Source of the DNA: Phycisphaerales bacterium
GTDB lineage: Bacteria > Planctomycetota > Phycisphaerae > Phycisphaerales > UBA1924
DNA length: 62,571 nucleotides
Assembly (NCBI GenBank): GCA_020853975.1
Contig: JADYXW010000022.1
Span: forward strand, 1-62,571
Direction of reading: 5' to 3'
Shown here: one piece after another, positions 9,974 to 18,413 of the stretch
Position numbering within the stretch: the first letter of the stretch is position 1
Layout of the letters: each line of letters opens with the position of its first letter
The notes under the pieces: model-generated
Seen by the model: only the letters and a program-made list of their open reading frames with translations
Database searches by the model: none
What the model was told of the DNA's origin: nothing
Program-made: the position numbers and the translations under genes

Positions 9974-10653
9974 TCCGCCTGTTCGCGGAGTTCCGCGACC
10001 GCGTTGCTCGGGCAGCCGAACCACGCGACGCTCTTGCGAATCGCAAGGTCGCCCAGCGTGTCGCCGATGCCCGCGAGGCGCTCCCGGCGAAGTCCGGTCA
10101 TGCGAAGCACCCGCGCAATGCCCGTGTCCTTGTTCACGTGCGCCAGGTCGCAGTTGATCCACGCGACGGTGCTCGACACCCGCAGGGGCCAGCCCTCCCG
10201 CGCGAACGTCTCCTCCAGCCTGGGCTTGAACTCCCACAGCGTCTCTTTCCGCGGGTGCCACAGCGAGATCGACGCCGTCTTGCCCGGCTGAATCACCACG
10301 CCCGCGGGGCAGAGGTCCCGCTCCACCCACCTGGTCGCCTCCCGAACCGCGCCGAGGTGCTCGGGCGAGATTGCGGGATCAAGGTGGAACCCCTGCGTGC
10401 GCGGGTCAAAGACCCACACGCCCATCTCGGCGATGCAGGGCACGCTGGTGTTACTCAGCAGGCGGCAGAGACACTCGACAAAGGGCTGAGGCCGTCCGGA
10501 GCACAGCGTGAGCACCGGCCGATCGTCCTGAGATTCCGCCAGCACGTTGTGCCGAGCGATGGTGGCGAGGGCGTCGGCGTCGAGGGGCGCGGCGCTCTCC
10601 GGGCCCAGGCAGCCGTCGATGTCGCAGATGATGGCGTCGTAGCGTCGGCCCAC
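9904..10653 (-). CDS. HAD-superfamily phosphatase, Cof/MPGP-like
   Basis: The 249-residue protein starts at GTG 10653. Motif I is DIDGC (residues 11-15 region, CDIDGCLGPES), with the two catalytic aspartates of a HAD phosphatase. Motif II is the CSG strand (TLCSGRP). Motif III/IV is the later K plus GIGDTLGDLAI, close to the usual GDxxND. The cap region between them (about 85-165) is of the Cof or mannosyl-3-phosphoglycerate phosphatase type. The substrate is probably a small sugar or metabolite phosphate, but that cannot be decided. Its 3' end overlaps the preceding plus-strand gene. Confidence 0.8.
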   Translation of the reverse strand: MGRRYDAIICDIDGCLGPESAAPLDADALATIARHNVLAESQDDRPVLTLCSGRPQPFVECLCRLLSNTSVPCIAEMGVWVFDPRTQGFHLDPAISPEHLGAVREATRWVERDLCPAGVVIQPGKTASISLWHPRKETLWEFKPRLEETFAREGWPLRVSSTVAWINCDLAHVNKDTGIARVLRMTGLRRERLAGIGDTLGDLAIRKSVAWFGCPSNAVAELREQADYVSALPEVEGVVDILGRLGETG

Positions 10654-10661
10654 GGCGGGTG

Positions 10662-10667
10662 AGCGTA
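10662..10667 (-). promoter_or_regulatory. -10-like TACGCT 8 nt before the HAD phosphatase GTG
   Basis: On the minus strand TACGCT ends 8 nt before GTG 10653, without a Shine-Dalgarno. The 70-bp gap to 10724 would hold two divergent promoters. Confidence 0.35.
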
Positions 10668-10711
10668 GGACGTGCCCGAGGGTTCGCCGGGTGCGCTGGG
10701 TACCGAACCAC

Positions 10712-10717
10712 TATCCT
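10712..10717 (+). promoter_or_regulatory. -10-like TATCCT 6 nt before ATG 10724
   Basis: TATCCT is followed by 6 nt and the start codon, with no Shine-Dalgarno. It fits the leaderless-type pattern. Confidence 0.4.
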
Positions 10718-10723
10718 TGGCCC

Positions 10724-13021
10724 ATGCTCTACGCCTTCGGGGCGGCGATCTTCGCCGCCGCGGCACTGCTGTTCCTGGTCCAGCCCATGATGGGCAAGAT
10801 CCTCCTGCCGCAGCTCGGGGGCAGCCCGTCGGTATGGAACACCTGCATGGTGTTCTTCCAGGCCGTGCTGCTGCTGGGGTATCTGTACGCCCACGTGCTG
10901 ACGCGCCGGCTCTCGACGAAGTGGCAGGTGCTGGTGCACGCGATCGTGCTCGCCGTCGCAGCAGCCACGCTGCCCGCGCCCGTGCTCACGGGCTCTCCCG
11001 AGGGGCAGAACCCGATGCTGTGGGTTGTGATGACCCTGGCGCTGTCGATCGGCCTGCCCTTCTTCGCGGTCTCCACTACGGGCCCGCTGCTGCAGAAGTG
11101 GTTCTCGAAGACCGACCACGCGCAGGCCCGCGACCCATACTTCCTGTACGCCGCCAGCAACGCGGGGAGCCTGATCGGTCTCTTCGCGTACCCGCTCATC
11201 CTGGAGCCCTCGCTGACCCGCGCCGGGCAGACCTGGACGTGGGCGCTGGGCTTCTGGGCCCTTGTGCCGGCGGTGCTGGTCTGCGCGGGGCTTGCCTCGA
11301 GGCGCGAGGCCGCCGCCCCCGAAGCAGCCGCGGGCGCCGCGCCGGAAACTCCCGTTACCTGGGCGCGTCGGGGCTGGTGGGTGCTGCTCGCGGCGGTGCC
11401 CTCCAGCCTGATGCTCGGTGTGACGCAGCACGTCACGACGGACATCGCGGCGATCCCGCTCTTGTGGATCATCCCGCTCGCGCTGTACCTCCTGAGCTTT
11501 GTGCTCGCGTTTTCGGGGCGCGCCGGGGGTTCGTCCCGCCTCTGGGGACGGGTGCTCCCGATCCTCGTGATCGCGGTGCTGCTCACGACCCTCGCCCGCG
11601 CACGCCACCCCGTGGTGGTCATCAGCGCCATCCACGTCGCCACGTTCTTCGTGGTCGCCATGCTCTGCCACCGGCGCCTCGCGGAAGACCGCCCCTCCAC
11701 GTCGCACCTCACGGAGTTCTACCTCATGCTCTCGGTGGGCGGGGTGCTGGGAGGCCTCTTCAACGCGCTCGCGGCTCCGATGCTCTTTACCAACGTCATC
11801 GAGTACGGGCTGGTGCTGGGCGGGGCCTGCCTGCTCCGCCCGCAACTGGTCGAGGAATGGAGGGCCCGCGACCCGAGGAAGAGACTCATCGACGCCGGGC
11901 TCGCGCTGCTCGCCGGCGCTGTGGTCCTCGGGGTGGTCGCGTACACCGAGCACCTGACGCGCCAGGACCGCCTGCTGCAGGCCGGTCCCGGCCGATGGCT
12001 GGTGCAGTCGCTGGGAATGGACACGCGCCAGGCGGTGCTCGTGCTGACCGCGGGCGTGCCGTCCCTGCTGTGCATCATTCTTCTCCTTCGCGCGGGCTCG
12101 CTCCGCTTTGCCCTCGCCGCGATCCCGCTCCTCATCAGCACCTATTTCACCGGCATCTCCGGCTCGCTGCTGCACGAGGAACGCACGTTCTTCGGCGTGC
12201 TCCGCGTCAGCACCGACCCCAAGGGCTTCTGGTACAAGCTTGACCACGGCACCACGCTCCACGGCATCCAGGGCCGCTTCGAGGTCATGCGCCGTGTTCC
12301 AACCTCTTACTACCACCCCACCGGCCCCATCGGTGACGTCATCAAGGCGCGCCAGGCCGAGGGCCGCCTGAAGCGCACGGGCGTCGTCGGGCTCGGCGTG
12401 GGCTCTCTCGCCGCCTACGGCAGGCCGGGCGACGAGGTGGACTTCTTCGAGATCGACGAGGGCGTCGTCCGTATCGCCGACAGGCCCGAGTACTTCCTCT
12501 TTGTGGGCGACGCCATCGCCTCGGGCGTCAAGATCAGGCGATACATCGGCGACGGCAGGCTGGGCATCAGCCGCCCCGCGGACGATCCCGCCATCCCCGA
12601 CGGCTACTACGACCTCATCGTCATCGACGCCTTCTCGTCGGACGTCATCCCGGTGCACCTGGTGACGCGAGAGGCGATCGAGGCCTACCGGCGCAAGCTC
12701 GCCCCCGCGGGCGTGCTCGCCTTCCACGTCTCAAACAGGTACTTCGAGCTGCGGCCCGTGCTGTGGCGCATCTCGCAGGACCTGGGCATGGTCTGCTGGC
12801 ACCGCGACGACTCCGCCCTCACCGAAGAGATGAGGGGTCAGGCCAAGCGCGACTCGGTGTGGGTCGTGCTCGCACGATCGAAGGACGACCTGGGCCGCGT
12901 CGCGCAGTTCCCCACGCCCTGGGAGGCGTTCACGCCAAAGCCCGATCAGAAGACTCCGCTGTGGACAGACGATTATTCGAACGTGCTCGACGCGTTCATC
13001 GGCTGGGGGATGCCGGAGTAA
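10724..13021 (+). CDS. fused multi-pass membrane / spermidine-synthase-like protein
   Basis: The 765-residue protein has an N-terminal membrane part with about 11-12 hydrophobic helices (residues 1-490, opening YAFGAAIFAAAALLFLVQP and MMGKILLPQLGG). It continues into a soluble spermidine-synthase-like methyltransferase fold (about 500-765). The AdoMet-type glycine motif GLGVGSLAAYG is near residue 555, followed by the acidic EIDEG and, near 633, DLIVIDAFSSDVIP. This membrane-fused architecture is common in bacteria. It is unclear whether these proteins make polyamines, because the membrane half has no defined role. The 3' end overlaps convergent hisS by 26 bp. Confidence 0.88.
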   Translation: MLYAFGAAIFAAAALLFLVQPMMGKILLPQLGGSPSVWNTCMVFFQAVLLLGYLYAHVLTRRLSTKWQVLVHAIVLAVAAATLPAPVLTGSPEGQNPMLWVVMTLALSIGLPFFAVSTTGPLLQKWFSKTDHAQARDPYFLYAASNAGSLIGLFAYPLILEPSLTRAGQTWTWALGFWALVPAVLVCAGLASRREAAAPEAAAGAAPETPVTWARRGWWVLLAAVPSSLMLGVTQHVTTDIAAIPLLWIIPLALYLLSFVLAFSGRAGGSSRLWGRVLPILVIAVLLTTLARARHPVVVISAIHVATFFVVAMLCHRRLAEDRPSTSHLTEFYLMLSVGGVLGGLFNALAAPMLFTNVIEYGLVLGGACLLRPQLVEEWRARDPRKRLIDAGLALLAGAVVLGVVAYTEHLTRQDRLLQAGPGRWLVQSLGMDTRQAVLVLTAGVPSLLCIILLLRAGSLRFALAAIPLLISTYFTGISGSLLHEERTFFGVLRVSTDPKGFWYKLDHGTTLHGIQGRFEVMRRVPTSYYHPTGPIGDVIKARQAEGRLKRTGVVGLGVGSLAAYGRPGDEVDFFEIDEGVVRIADRPEYFLFVGDAIASGVKIRRYIGDGRLGISRPADDPAIPDGYYDLIVIDAFSSDVIPVHLVTREAIEAYRRKLAPAGVLAFHVSNRYFELRPVLWRISQDLGMVCWHRDDSALTEEMRGQAKRDSVWVVLARSKDDLGRVAQFPTPWEAFTPKPDQKTPLWTDDYSNVLDAFIGWGMPE

Positions 13022-14393
13022 AGCCCGGCCGCCCCGCCGCGACCCGCGCCGGCACCTCGCCCGGCGGCACCGGCTTCTCGGTCTGCTGGCCGGTCTCCAG
13101 GTCCTTGAGCGTGACACCCGCGGCACCCTCGATGATCGCGGCGAACCGGGCACGCGCCGCGCCCGCCTCCTGCAGCAGCTTGCCCACGTTCCGCGTCGTG
13201 CGATACGTGTGCCGCGCGTGCAACCCCGAGGCCCGGCACGTTGCGACCAGCGGCCTCACCATCGCCTCGCTCTCGGGCAGGCCGTTGGGAATCACGAACA
13301 CGTCCGGTCGCAGGCCGGCGGCCTCGGCAAGCTTCGCGTCCGTGGGCATCAGGCCACGATCCTGCAGCACCAGCGAGAGCACGACATCGCCCATGCCGAA
13401 GCCGACAGCGGGCGTCGGGGGCCCGCCGAACAACTCCACGAGGTTGTCGTACCGCCCGCCCCCGGCGATGGCCCGCTCGCCGCCGCTGGCTTCGTGCACC
13501 TCAAAGACCATGCCCGTGTAGTACGCGAGACCCCGCACGATGGACAGGTCGAAGTCCACCCAGTCCAGGATGCCCGCCTGCGCGAGCTGCTCGCTGAGCG
13601 GAGCCACCGCCTGCGAAAAGAACGTCAGGTCCAGCACCGTGTCGCCCTTGGCGGACGCGGGGTCGTCAACGGTCGTGCGGATGATCCCCTTCTGGAAAAT
13701 CTCCGCCTGTTCTGGCGAGAATCCGAACGCCGCGAGCCTGGCGGCGAACTCCGCCGGGGGCATCTTTCCCTTCCCATCCAGCAGCGTCAGCAGCTCCGCG
13801 TGGCGCGCCTCGGGCAACCCGCGAGAGCCAAGCCAGTCGCCCAGGGCTCTTCTGTGGTTGATCTTTACGCGGACCTCGCGGGGCCCGAGCCCGAGCATCG
13901 CGAGCATCGAGACGCACGTCGCGATGATCTCCGCGTCCGCTGCCGCGGTCGCGCGCGTCAGTTCCTCGGGCGTCTTCGGGTCGCCGGCGAGTCCGAGGAA
14001 GTCCACATTCCACTGGAGAAACTCTCTCAGGCGCCCGCGCTGGGGCCGTTCGGCCCTGAAGAACGGCCCGGCCATGAACCACTTCGAGGGCTTGGGGAGG
14101 GCGTTCGCCCTCGCCGCAAAGAGCCGCGCCAGCGTCGGCGTGAACTCGGGCCTCAGCGCATAGGTCTTCTCGCCCCCCGTCCTCTGGAACGAGAAGAGCT
14201 CGGAGACGATGCCCTGCCCGCTCTTGACCGTGTACAGGTCCAGGTGCTCGAACGTCGGCCCGTCCACTTCCTCAAAGCCGTGCCGCACCGACGCGCCGCG
14301 CCACGCCTCGGTGATGAAGCGCCGCCGGGCTGCGTCGGCGGGGTAGAGGTCTCTGGTGCCCGTGGGGGCCTGGTGCTGGTTTGCGGGGGCCAT
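12996..14393 (-). CDS. hisS: histidyl-tRNA synthetase
   Basis: HisS charges tRNA-His with histidine and ATP. The 465-residue protein is the usual size or slightly longer. Class II motif 2 reads FRAERPQRGRLREFLQWNVD. The histidine-binding loop is GLAYYTGMVFEV, where the family more often has GLDYYTG, and motif 3 is AVGFGMGDVVL. The C-terminal anticodon-binding domain begins near residue 365 (PDVFVIPNG). ATG 14393 gives TGTRDLYPADAARRRF in the correct N-terminal position; the longer frame to 14546 overlaps the divergent HD gene. Confidence 0.95.
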   Translation of the reverse strand: MAPANQHQAPTGTRDLYPADAARRRFITEAWRGASVRHGFEEVDGPTFEHLDLYTVKSGQGIVSELFSFQRTGGEKTYALRPEFTPTLARLFAARANALPKPSKWFMAGPFFRAERPQRGRLREFLQWNVDFLGLAGDPKTPEELTRATAAADAEIIATCVSMLAMLGLGPREVRVKINHRRALGDWLGSRGLPEARHAELLTLLDGKGKMPPAEFAARLAAFGFSPEQAEIFQKGIIRTTVDDPASAKGDTVLDLTFFSQAVAPLSEQLAQAGILDWVDFDLSIVRGLAYYTGMVFEVHEASGGERAIAGGGRYDNLVELFGGPPTPAVGFGMGDVVLSLVLQDRGLMPTDAKLAEAAGLRPDVFVIPNGLPESEAMVRPLVATCRASGLHARHTYRTTRNVGKLLQEAGAARARFAAIIEGAAGVTLKDLETGQQTEKPVPPGEVPARVAAGRPGFTPASPSR

Positions 14394-14401
14394 GGAGGGG
14401 T

Positions 14402-14407
14402 AGCGTA
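14402..14407 (-). promoter_or_regulatory. -10-like TACGCT 8 nt before the hisS ATG
   Basis: On the minus strand TACGCT ends 8 nt before ATG 14393. It lies back to back with TAGAGT at 14438-14443 for the divergent gene. Confidence 0.35.
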
Positions 14408-14437
14408 GTGGCCCACGCCCGCCCCCGCGCTGCCCGC

Positions 14438-14443
14438 TAGAGT
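14438..14443 (+). promoter_or_regulatory. -10-like TAGAGT 5 nt before ATG 14449
   Basis: TAGAGT is followed by GCGCC and the ATG, with no Shine-Dalgarno, so transcription would start at about the start codon. Confidence 0.4.
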
Positions 14444-14448
14444 GCGCC

Positions 14449-15003
14449 ATGAACGCCCAGACATCGCCCAGGGGCCCGCTGTGGCAGAAGGCAATCTCCT
14501 TCGCCGCCCGCGCCCACCGGCACCAGCTCCGCAAGGACCAGGGCACTCCCTACGTCGCCCACCCCTGTCGCGTGATGGCAACGGTCGCGCTGGTCTTTGG
14601 GTGCAGCGACGAAGCCGCCCTCGTCGCGGCGGTCCTCCACGACACCATCGAGGACACCACCACCGACTTTGACGACCTTCAGAAGCACTTCGGGCCGGAC
14701 GTTGCGGCGCTCGTCGCGGCGCTCACCAAGAACATGGCAAGGCCCGAGGCGGCTCGCGAGGCGGAGTACGACGCAGCTCTCGCCCGGGCCGACTGGCGGG
14801 CCCGCCTCATCAAGCTCGCGGACGTCTACGACAACCTCTGCGACCTCGAAACCTCCCCAGAGGCCGGCCGCGAAACCAAGGCCCGCAAGGCCTCGGACAA
14901 GGCCCGGCGCGCGCTCACGCTCGCGGCGCTCGACGAGGCCCACGAGCCGACACGGCGAGGCATCGCCGAAGTGCGTTCGCTGCTCGCAAGCCTGGGCTTG
15001 TGA
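14449..15003 (+). CDS. stand-alone HD-domain hydrolase, MESH1 / small alarmone hydrolase type
   Basis: The 184-residue protein is a single HD domain like the hydrolase half of RelA/SpoT. The metal-binding set is visible: His38 in VAHPCRVM, His64-Asp65 in HDTIEDT, and Asp125 in KLADVYDN. Family members cleave ppGpp or, in some cases, NADPH. No synthetase or regulatory domain is attached, so it would act as a small alarmone hydrolase in the cytoplasm. The C-terminus (AHEPTRRGIAEVRSLLASLG) is helical. It is divergent from hisS. Confidence 0.82.
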   Translation: MNAQTSPRGPLWQKAISFAARAHRHQLRKDQGTPYVAHPCRVMATVALVFGCSDEAALVAAVLHDTIEDTTTDFDDLQKHFGPDVAALVAALTKNMARPEAAREAEYDAALARADWRARLIKLADVYDNLCDLETSPEAGRETKARKASDKARRALTLAALDEAHEPTRRGIAEVRSLLASLGL

Positions 15004-15012
15004 CGACGGCGC

Positions 15013-16041
15013 TCAGGGGCCCGCGACGGGCAGACGCTTGATCTGGTCCCGGGTGCGCTCGATCATCATCTTGAGGTTCTCAATCTGCGCGTCGAGATTG
15101 CGCTTCTGGAACGCCGGCAGGTTCGGGGCCCGACGCTGACGCTCAATCTGGGAGATCTGCTGGCGGTACACGCTGATCTGCGCCCGCAACTGGTCCGTCA
15201 TCGCGGCGATCTGGGGCGTTTCCTTCAGGAAAAAATCCGGGTCCGCCTGGGGGGACGCCGCCACCCGCACGCCTCCGCCCGGAACCACCTCGAAAGGTTC
15301 CGCGGGCGTCGCGACAAACTCCTGGGGCTTGCCCTTGGGCGTCATCGCTTCCTCGCGGTGACGGAGCTCCTCGTGCTCCAGCTCCACCCAACGGGCGGTG
15401 TCGAGCCCGGTCGCGACCAAGGGCTCCTTACCCCGGGTTCCGAGCCTCTTGCACCGCACGTTCCACGCGGCTTCGAGCGTCGAACCATCCAGCCCGACGG
15501 CGTTGGACAGCTCCGCGAAGCTGCCCATCGCGAGCGTGACCTGCAACGCCTCGCCACGCCTCAGCACTTCGAGCGTCACGCGCTCGCCCGGCTCGCGCGA
15601 AACGATGGCGCACCGAGCCGCGGCCTGCGACGCCGTCGGCATCCCTCCAATGCTGCGGATCACATCGCCCGGCCTCAGCACGACCTCGGACTCAAAGCCC
15701 CGCACCGTGCCATTGATCTCCACACCCCCCACCCCCGCGTCGAACCGCGAAAACTGCACACCCATCGCGGCCCGGGGGGTCTCCATGAAGCGGCGCTTCG
15801 CGAGCCTCAGCAGCCGCTCCGAGGCTTCCGGAGCGGGCCGGTCCGGCCCCACGAGGCACCGCTCCATCACCGCCAGCGTCCACGCTGGATCGGTCGCGAT
15901 GCGCCGCATCGCGTCGTCGCGCGCCGCCAGGTCGTCGCCGCCGAGGGCCGCCAGCTCCGGCCCCGGCTTCTCCGGCGGCGCGGCCCGCACCGTCGCGGCC
16001 AGGGCGAGTGTCAGCGGCAGGATGGACAGGGCTCGCAGCAT
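15013..16041 (-). CDS. exported PDZ-domain protein with C-terminal coiled coil
   Basis: The 342-residue protein has a signal peptide (MLRALSILPLTLALAATVRA) cleaved near residue 20. A PDZ domain lies around residues 92-175, with a GxxVxxxVLRPGDVIRSIGG-like core. The last 60 residues form a charged coiled coil (QLRAQISVYRQQISQIERQR and onwards). No protease domain is present, so it is probably a periplasmic scaffold or sensor rather than a DegP-type enzyme. ATG 16041 has TGGAGA just upstream; a GTG at 16068 is less likely. It ends 9 bp from the convergent HD gene. Confidence 0.75.
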   Translation of the reverse strand: MLRALSILPLTLALAATVRAAPPEKPGPELAALGGDDLAARDDAMRRIATDPAWTLAVMERCLVGPDRPAPEASERLLRLAKRRFMETPRAAMGVQFSRFDAGVGGVEINGTVRGFESEVVLRPGDVIRSIGGMPTASQAAARCAIVSREPGERVTLEVLRRGEALQVTLAMGSFAELSNAVGLDGSTLEAAWNVRCKRLGTRGKEPLVATGLDTARWVELEHEELRHREEAMTPKGKPQEFVATPAEPFEVVPGGGVRVAASPQADPDFFLKETPQIAAMTDQLRAQISVYRQQISQIERQRRAPNLPAFQKRNLDAQIENLKMMIERTRDQIKRLPVAGP

Positions 16042-16081
16042 CGCTCTCCACAGTTTATCAGCCCGCACCGCACCGCCAATC

Positions 16082-16972
16082 CTATTCGAGGTTCTGGATC
16101 TGCTCCTTGATCCGGTCGATCGCGCCCTTCACCTCCACCGTCGCCTTGGAGATCGTCGCGTCCGGCGACTTGCTGGCGATGGTGTTCGCCTCGCGGAGCA
16201 TCTCCTGGGCCAGGAAGTCCAGCGTGCGCCCGATCGGCTTGCCGTCCGCCCGTGACAGCAGCTCGCGGAACTGCACGACGTGCGCCGACAGCCGCTGGAG
16301 CTCCTCCGCCACGTCGGTGCGCTCGGCGTAGGTCGCGACCTCGCGCACCAGCTCCACAGGCTCGGCCTGCTGACCGGCCTCGGCGAAGAGGGCCAGGATG
16401 CGGGCCCGGAGCCTCGCCTCGTACTCCGCGATGACCGACGGCGCACGCTCGCGGACCTCGCCGAGCCGCTCGTCGATCAACCTCAGGTGCATCTCCAACT
16501 CTGCAACGAGCCCCCTGCCCTCGCGGGCCCGCATCTCGATGAGCTTCGCGACCGCCTCGTCGAGCAGGGGCATGAAGGCCCGCCTCGCGGACGCCAGGAT
16601 GTCCTCCTGGTTCGACGAAGGCTGCAGCACCCCGGGCAGCGAGAGCAACTGCCCGACGCCCAGGTCCGGCGTTAGCCCGTTCGCCGCGCACACCTGCTTG
16701 GCTTGCTGAATGTACCGCGCGAGCGCGGCCTCGTTGATCTCGTGAGCCGCGGCGGAGGATGAGTCCGTGCAGCGCGCCGTCAGCGTGACCGTTCCGCGGT
16801 GCAGCCGATCGCGCAGCCGGGTCTCCATCTCCGCCTCGAGGCCCTGGAACGCCTCCGCCAGCCGGATCGTCGCCTTGAAGTACTTGTTGTTGAGCGAGCG
16901 CACCTCGACGAAGTAATGCACCCCGCCCACCTGGGCGGACGCATCCCCGTATCCAGTCATGCTCCGGACCAT
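16082..16972 (-). CDS. yicC: YicC/YloC-family endoribonuclease
   Basis: The 296-residue protein opens with the diagnostic RSMTGYGDASA. It contains EVRSLNNKYFK and ends in the conserved C-terminal segment GRTLDFLAQEMLREANTIAS, then SKATVEVKGAIDRIKEQIQN. E. coli YicC is reported as an endoribonuclease that promotes small-RNA decay. GGAGG lies 7 nt before ATG 16972. The gene sits 14 bp downstream of secG on the same strand, in a likely tpiA-secG-yicC unit. Confidence 0.93.
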   Translation of the reverse strand: MVRSMTGYGDASAQVGGVHYFVEVRSLNNKYFKATIRLAEAFQGLEAEMETRLRDRLHRGTVTLTARCTDSSSAAAHEINEAALARYIQQAKQVCAANGLTPDLGVGQLLSLPGVLQPSSNQEDILASARRAFMPLLDEAVAKLIEMRAREGRGLVAELEMHLRLIDERLGEVRERAPSVIAEYEARLRARILALFAEAGQQAEPVELVREVATYAERTDVAEELQRLSAHVVQFRELLSRADGKPIGRTLDFLAQEMLREANTIASKSPDATISKATVEVKGAIDRIKEQIQNLE

Positions 16973-16986
16973 GCGGCGCCTCCGGA

Positions 16987-17451
16987 TCAGCCCTTGGGAT
17001 TGTCGGCCTTGGGTGCTTCCGTCGGGGGTGCCGTTCCACCGCCGGCGGGCGCCGGGGCCTCCGCGGGCGCCGGTGCGGGGGGCTGGGCTTCCGGGGTCGC
17101 CCCACCCGTCGCCGGGGCCTCGGGCGAGCCGCCCGCGCCGCCCTCGGTCGTGCCGGTCGCACTCGGCTCCTCCGCGAGGGGAGCCGGCCTCATCGCAAAG
17201 TTCAGAACCACCGCGAAGGCCAAATAGACCACAAACACGATGATCGTGAAGACGGTCAGGGCATCGCCGGTCTTGGCGCCAAACGCCGTCTGGCCCGAAC
17301 CGGCGCCCGACCCGCCAAAGGCCGAGGCCAGGCCGCCTCCCTGGGGCTTCTGGATCAGCACCGTCAGCACCATGATGACACACACGGCCAGGAACAGGAC
17401 GGTGGTCAGGCCGACAAGCCAATCCGGCCAAACAAAGGCAAGCGTCGTCAT
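16987..17451 (-). CDS. secG: preprotein translocase subunit SecG with a long Pro-Ala tail
   Basis: SecG is the small third subunit of the SecYEG channel in the inner membrane. Residues 1-80 are canonical: two hydrophobic helices flank VLIQKPQGGGLASAFGG. A tail of about 70 residues follows, dominated by Pro, Ala, Gly, Glu and Thr (for example PAPAPAEAPAPAGGG). It makes this 154-residue protein roughly twice the length of the bare core. Tails like this are seen in some SecG proteins and are probably disordered. The tpiA gene lies just upstream, a common pairing. Confidence 0.93.
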   Translation of the reverse strand: MTTLAFVWPDWLVGLTTVLFLAVCVIMVLTVLIQKPQGGGLASAFGGSGAGSGQTAFGAKTGDALTVFTIIVFVVYLAFAVVLNFAMRPAPLAEEPSATGTTEGGAGGSPEAPATGGATPEAQPPAPAPAEAPAPAGGGTAPPTEAPKADNPKG

Positions 17452-17459
17452 AGGGGGCA

Positions 17460-17465
17460 AGTGTA
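17460..17465 (-). promoter_or_regulatory. -10-like TACACT 8 nt before the secG ATG
   Basis: On the minus strand TACACT ends 8 nt before ATG 17451, without a Shine-Dalgarno. It suggests secG-yicC has its own start in addition to read-through from tpiA. Confidence 0.35.
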
Positions 17466-17539
17466 GGCGAGGAAGAGGCCTATCCCCCTGCCGCGGCATC
17501 CAAGCGGAGTGTCGAACTTCTTGCGAACGCGCGGGCTCT

Positions 17540-18328
17540 TCAGCCGCCAACACGCGCCGAAGCCGCCGCCAGCTTGCAGATCGCCACAAAGTCTGCGGCG
17601 CTCAGAGACGCCCCGCCAACCAGGCCTCCATCCACATCCGGCTCGGCGAAGATGGCGCCCGCAATGTCGGGCTTGAGCGAGCCACCGTACACAATACGAA
17701 CACGATTCGCCACATCCTTGCCGTACATCCGGTCGAGGAGGTTGCGGATTTGGGCGTGCGCTGCCTGGGCATCCTCGGGGGTGGCTGTCTTGCCCGTGCC
17801 GATCGCCCAGACCGGCTCATACGCGATGATCAGGCGTTCCGCGAGCGTTCCGGGAATCTCGGCAAGTCCTGTGCGCACCTGGCGGCTGGTGATGATGTCC
17901 TGGTGGCCGGCCTCGCGCTCGTCAAGGGTCTCGCCGACGCAGAGCACCGCGTCGAGCCCGACCTCGAGCGCGGCCCGGAGTTTTTTGTTGACCAGTTCGT
18001 CCTTCTCGCCCATCACGTGGCGCCGTTCGGAGTGCCCGCATAGCACGGTCTGCACGCCGCAGTCGCGGAGCATGGCGCCCGAGACCTCGCCGGTGAAGGC
18101 CCCGTCACCCTGGTGGTACATGTCCTGTGCACCGAGGCGAACAGAGGACCCGCGGTCGCGGAGGATGGACCGGACCGTGAGCAGGTAGGGGAAGGGTGGG
18201 AAGACAGCGACCTCGACCCCGCCCTCGTGGAGCAGCCCGTCGGTGACCCCACGGGCAAGGTCACTGCCCGTCGAGCGATTGGTGTTCATCTTCCAGTTGC
18301 CGCCGACAAAGGGTTTCCGATCGGACAT
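17540..18328 (-). CDS. tpiA: triose-phosphate isomerase
   Basis: The enzyme interconverts dihydroxyacetone phosphate and glyceraldehyde 3-phosphate in glycolysis and gluconeogenesis. The 262-residue protein has Lys13 in GGNWKMN, the catalytic His99 in LCGHSERR, the catalytic base Glu171 in AYEPVWAIGTGKTA, and the phosphate-gripping GGLVGGASL. All key residues are present. ATG 18328 is chosen over an in-frame start two codons upstream because it gives the usual MSDRKPFVGGNWKMN opening. Confidence 0.96.
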   Translation of the reverse strand: MSDRKPFVGGNWKMNTNRSTGSDLARGVTDGLLHEGGVEVAVFPPFPYLLTVRSILRDRGSSVRLGAQDMYHQGDGAFTGEVSGAMLRDCGVQTVLCGHSERRHVMGEKDELVNKKLRAALEVGLDAVLCVGETLDEREAGHQDIITSRQVRTGLAEIPGTLAERLIIAYEPVWAIGTGKTATPEDAQAAHAQIRNLLDRMYGKDVANRVRIVYGGSLKPDIAGAIFAEPDVDGGLVGGASLSAADFVAICKLAAASARVGG

Positions 18329-18334
18329 GACCAC

Positions 18335-18340
18335 AGGATA
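18335..18340 (-). promoter_or_regulatory. -10-like TATCCT 6 nt before the tpiA ATG
   Basis: On the minus strand TATCCT is followed by GTGGTC and ATG 18328. The spacing matches the leaderless-type pattern. Confidence 0.4.
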
Positions 18341-18413
18341 GTCGGCGCCGGGTTACCGAGAGGCACCGCGTCACTAGGATGGCCCGCGATCGCGCGATCG
18401 GGAGGACAGGCAC

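Noticed and set aside
10451..12727. 758-codon minus-strand frame under the spermidine-synthase-like gene
   Set aside because: Antisense shadow with Arg/His/Gln-rich composition and no domain.
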